A stretch of 64,000 nt of DNA, taken from Rhabdornis inornatus. Taxonomy: Eukaryota; Chordata; Aves; Passeriformes; Rhabdornithidae. A program made the translations under genes and the position numbers. This document shows positions 61,535 through 64,000 of this stretch, piece after piece. Under the pieces are notes generated by a model that saw only the letters and a list, made by a program, of their open reading frames with translations, made no database searches and was not told where the DNA came from. The DNA lies in NCBI GenBank assembly GCA_013397075.1, contig VWZS01007619.1, positions 364,539 to 428,538 of the forward strand, given 5' to 3'. Position 1 is the stretch's first letter. Each line of letters starts with the position of its first letter.

Positions 61535-61915
61535 CTAGTCCATTGTTTGAGACCCCACCTGGAGCTCTACATCTGTGTCTGGGGGCCCCAGCATGAGAAG
61601 GACGTGGGCCTGTTAGAATGAGTTCAGAGGAGACCAGCTGAGATCCTCACAGGGATGGGGAAGCTCTGCTATGAAGACAGGCTGGGCAGAGAATGTCTTT
61701 TAGGGAGAGGTGCCTCTGCCCAAATGAAGGTGCAAATGAGACCATATGATGACAACATACACATTTTATTTAACATGGATTTTATTTGTGAGAAAAGTGA
61801 GGGAGAGACACAGAAATAGGAAAGACGTCGAGAGAGAGAAAAAGAGCAGAAGAATATCTGTTGGAACTAGGTGGTCTTTGAGGCCCTTCCCAAACTAAAC
61901 CATTCTGGGATGCTA
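61535..61915 (+). mobile_element. CR1 LINE fragments (split copy)
   Basis: The left piece (about 61535-61740) reads GACCCCACCTGGAGCTC, TGTGTCTGGGGGCCCCAGC and GAGGAGACCAGCTGAGATCC, typical CR1 body. After some 120 bp of unrelated sequence, a tail-like piece (about 61862-61915) reads GGAACTAGGTGGTCTTTGAG and CCATTCTGGGATGCTAG. Either one copy has an insertion or deletion, or two fragments lie side by side. Confidence 0.75.
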
Positions 61916-61959
61916 GAGGATGTGTGAATGTATATTTTAACTTGATATTGCTGTTATAA

Positions 61960-62470
61960 TAATGATTTGCTACTACTACTATTTCATCTTCTTCATCATC
62001 ATCATATTCTTATTATTATCATCCCTATTCTTTTCCTTCTTCTTCTTCCTAGTATTTACAGAATTCTACTATTTCTTCTTCTACATCAACTTATTCTTGT
62101 CCTTATTCCTTTTCTTATTCTCATTCTTATTCTTTGTTTTCTTTTTCATACTCTTGTCTAAATTCTTATTCTTATCCTTTTCCTATTTTTTCTTATTCTT
62201 TTTTCCTTTTTCTTATTATTATTCTTTTTCATTTTCCTGTTTGTATTCTTTTTCTCATTCTTATTCCTTTATTCTTTTTCTTATTCTTAATCCTTTTTTA
62301 TTCCTACTCTTATTCTTACTCTTCTTTTCTTTTTCTTATTCTCATTCTTACTTTTTTTTTCTTGTACTTATTCTTATGCTTAATTATTTTCTTATTTACT
62401 ACTACTATTTCTCCATCTTCTTAATCTTCTTCATGTTATTATTAGTCCTATTCCTATTCTTTCTCTCTTT
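61960..62470 (+). repeat. Polypyrimidine / TTATTC-like simple repeat (~500 bp)
   Basis: Almost uninterrupted T and C with scattered A, dominated by TTATTC and TTCTTATTC variants. The complementary strand is an A/G-rich purine tract. It starts with TACTACTAC and ends with a second TACTACTATT block. The 245-codon open frame across it encodes only F, L, I, Y and S and is an artefact of composition. A G/T-rich run (GGGGTTTTTT type) follows at about 62480-62540. Confidence 0.92.
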
Positions 62471-62754
62471 GTGGCTGTTTTTTGGGGTTTTTTTGGGGTT
62501 TTTTTGGTTGTGTTTTGTGGGGTTTTTTGGTTTTGTTTTTTTCTTTACTGCAACTATCTCTAAAACCCAGCTTCCCTCTGTTTTGGACAAATTGTGTTTG
62601 GTAAAGTCATGCAGTGTGCAGTGGAGTCCTGAGTTCTGTCTGTGCCCATTCGTCATGGATAAAATCTCAAAGGATCAGCATGTAATCCTTTCAGGATGAG
62701 AGGAAATGTCCTTGGATTCCACCAGGAAAGGTTCCAGTGAAATATTCAGAACAA

Positions 62755-62942
62755 TTTTTCCCTGACAGAGTGGTCAGGCATTGCATGAAGTTTCTCAGGG
62801 TGGTGGTGGAGTCTCTGTCTTTGGAAGTGTTTCAGAGTCATCTGGATATGGCACTCCGGGGACATGGTTTTGGGGGATGATGGTGGTGCCAGGGTGATGG
62901 TGGGACTGGATGATTTTCGAGGTCTCTTCCCACCTGAAGAGT
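62755..62942 (+). mobile_element. CR1 LINE 3' end
   Basis: GGTGGTGGTGGAGTCTCTGT, TTTCAGAGTCATCTGGATAT, GGTGATGGTGGGACTGGATG and GAGGTCTCTTCCCACCTGA identify a CR1 tail on the plus strand. It lies about 240 bp downstream (in minus-strand terms) of the stop of the SDWEE repeat frame. Confidence 0.82.
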
Positions 62943-63185
62943 TTCTGCCCTTCAGCACTGAGTCACCTGGCACCAAGTGTCCCCACAGGTGCTGATTTGG
63001 GGCTGGCCACATGGGTAATATTTGCTCTTGGTGAGATGGGCTTGGGATGCTCCAAAGCAGGTGGGCACTGCTGACCTGCAGGGCTGTGGGCAGGCGCAGG
63101 CAGCCCGTGTGGCTCCCTCAGGATGTGGGGCAGGCTGTGGGCCAGCTGCCGTCTGTGGGGCCCGGGCTGGTGCCAGCAGTGGGCC

Positions 63186-64000
63186 CTAATCCTTGGTCTG
63201 TGGAGCCAGGCAGGGGCAGCAGAACAGCCTCCGCAGCACCCGCTGCAGGCAGCAGGAACACTTCTTGGATACGTCTTGGCCAATGGACTCTTCCCAATCC
63301 GACACTTCTTCATAGCTACTGACATCGCTGTGGGACAGCTCGTGCTCACTGTATTCCTCCCAGTCAGAGAGACTATGGGAGATACTGACTTGTCCTTGGG
63401 GAAGGTCTTGCTCTGTGCCTTCTTCCCAATCAGACACTTCTTCGTAGCTACTGACATCTCTGTGGGACAGCTCATGCTCGCTGTATTCTTCCCAGTCAGA
63501 GAGACTGTGGTAGCTACTGACTTCTTCCCAGTCTACAGCATCTTGGTAGCTACTTACATTGCTGTGGGACAGGTCATGCTCACTGTATTCCTCCCAGTTA
63601 GAGAGACTGTGGGAGCTACCAACATGTCCATGGGAATGGCCTTGCTCCATGCCTTCTTCCCAGTCTGAAACTTCTTGGTAGCTACCGACATCATCATGGG
63701 ACAGGTCATGCTCTCTGTATTCCTCCCAGTCAGAGACACTGTGGTAGCTACTGACTTTTCCTTGGGAAAGGTCTTGCTCCATGCCTTCTTCCCAATCAGA
63801 CACTTCTTCATAACTACTGACATTGCTGTGGGACAGCTCATGCTTGCTGTATTCTTCCCAATCAGGAAGACTTTGGGAGATACCGACTTGTCCTTGGGGA
63901 AGGTCTTGCTCTGTGCCTTCTTCCCAATCAGACACTTCTTCGTAGTTGCCAACATTGCTGGGGGACAGGTCATGCTCGCTGTATTCCTCCCAGTCAGAGA
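63186..64000 (-). CDS. Unrecognised SDWEE-repeat protein with Cys-rich C terminus, partial
   Basis: A minus-strand frame is open from the right edge (64000) to TAG at 63188-63186, about 271 codons, with its 5' end outside the window. It consists of 22-residue units, mostly paired into 44-residue (132-bp) units, each ending SDWEE, for example YSEHELSHSDVSSYEEV-SDWEE and GTEQDLPQGQVSISHSL-SDWEE. The tail breaks the repeat: VSKKCSCCLQRVLRRLFCCP then CLAPQTKD-stop, basic and Cys-rich, so it could be palmitoylated or bind metal (inference). Between units the Ser, Asp and Glu codons of SDWEE vary at third positions (TCT/TCA/TCG, GAT/GAC, GAA/GAG) while Trp stays fixed, which favours selection on this frame. 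It lies antisense inside VWA2 intron sequence. Other frames are also open because the unit is a multiple of three. No family recognised. Confidence 0.5.
   Translation of the reverse strand, partial: SDWEEYSEHDLSPSNVGNYEEVSDWEEGTEQDLPQGQVGISQSLPDWEEYSKHELSHSNVSSYEEVSDWEEGMEQDLSQGKVSSYHSVSDWEEYREHDLSHDDVGSYQEVSDWEEGMEQGHSHGHVGSSHSLSNWEEYSEHDLSHSNVSSYQDAVDWEEVSSYHSLSDWEEYSEHELSHRDVSSYEEVSDWEEGTEQDLPQGQVSISHSLSDWEEYSEHELSHSDVSSYEEVSDWEESIGQDVSKKCSCCLQRVLRRLFCCPCLAPQTKD
63270..64000. repeat. 132-bp tandem repeat (two 66-bp halves)
   Basis: The array underlying the SDWEE frame. Recurrent plus-strand phrases are TTCTTCCCAATCAGACACTT, CTGTATTCCTCCCAGTCAGA and TCCTTGGGGAAGGTCTTGCT. One unit near 63520 is shortened (TGACTTCTTCCCAGTCTACA), giving a 15-residue-scale deletion in the protein phase but keeping frame. 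The array runs off the right edge, so copy number is unknown. Confidence 0.9.

Noticed and set aside
61962..62699. 245-codon open frame rich in F, I, L, Y and S
   Set aside because: It translates a polypyrimidine simple repeat. Composition alone explains the absence of stops, and there is no domain or splice context.
63123..63668. Plus-strand 181-codon frame antisense to the SDWEE repeat, and the second minus-strand frames
   Set aside because: These are by-products of a repeat unit divisible by three. The SDWEE frame has the synonymous third-position pattern and a distinct C-terminal tail; the others do not.
59200..64000. Possible further VWA2 exons
   Set aside because: I looked for the continuation of VWA domain 1 with the required phase and found no matching peptide, so the next exon is taken to be outside the window.

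Overview
This window reads as nuclear DNA from a bird. Vertebrate multi-exon genes with GT/AG introns carry clear vertebrate orthologues, CR1-type LINE fragments are scattered through introns and spacers, and the gene order CCDC186 (minus) - TDRD1 (plus) - VWA2 (plus) is the one I know from human 10q25. The species cannot be fixed from sequence alone. Two single N bases (25335, 25687) show that this is assembled sequence with local gaps.

Layout. 1-11777: nine coding exons of CCDC186 on the minus strand. They give the N-terminal ~565 codons; the C-terminal third lies off the left edge. 11778 to ~24.9 kb is its large first intron, with nothing coding recognised. 24.9-26.2 kb is a very GC-rich CpG island, the probable CCDC186 promoter. 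It contains an N-flanked near-duplicate (351 bp and ~141 bp copies) that looks like an assembly artefact, and a CR1 tail. 26.5-32.2 kb is spacer with CR1 copies and one exon-like segment at 29872-29964. 32.25-32.95 kb is a second CpG island with a ~45-bp minisatellite, the probable TDRD1 promoter and first exon region.

33.6-48.4 kb: TDRD1 in 21 coding exons. The exon lengths sum to 2673 nt, an intact 890-codon frame plus stop. The MYND zinc finger and three of the usual four extended Tudor modules are intact. The first Tudor module is missing from the open frame; only decayed traces remain at about 37.17-37.62 kb, including a likely +1 frameshift in a T run. One TDRD1 intron uses a GC donor. 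48.4-50.07 kb is the 3' UTR. 50.6-51.45 kb is a GC-rich segment ending in AATAAATAAATA and A25, like a retroposed transcript.

54.45-59.2 kb: promoter island and first four coding exons of VWA2 (signal peptide and start of the first VWA domain); the remainder lies to the right. Inside VWA2 intron sequence are CR1 pieces, a ~500-bp TTATTC-like polypyrimidine tract, and at 63186-64000 a minus-strand open frame built of 22-residue SDWEE repeats with a Cys-rich C-terminal tail. I do not recognise that family, and it is the strongest candidate for something undescribed.

Functionally the three genes are unrelated neighbours: CCDC186 in Golgi/dense-core-vesicle trafficking, TDRD1 in the germline piRNA pathway, and VWA2 in extracellular matrix. 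They share only an old syntenic block. No tRNA, rRNA or CRISPR was seen.
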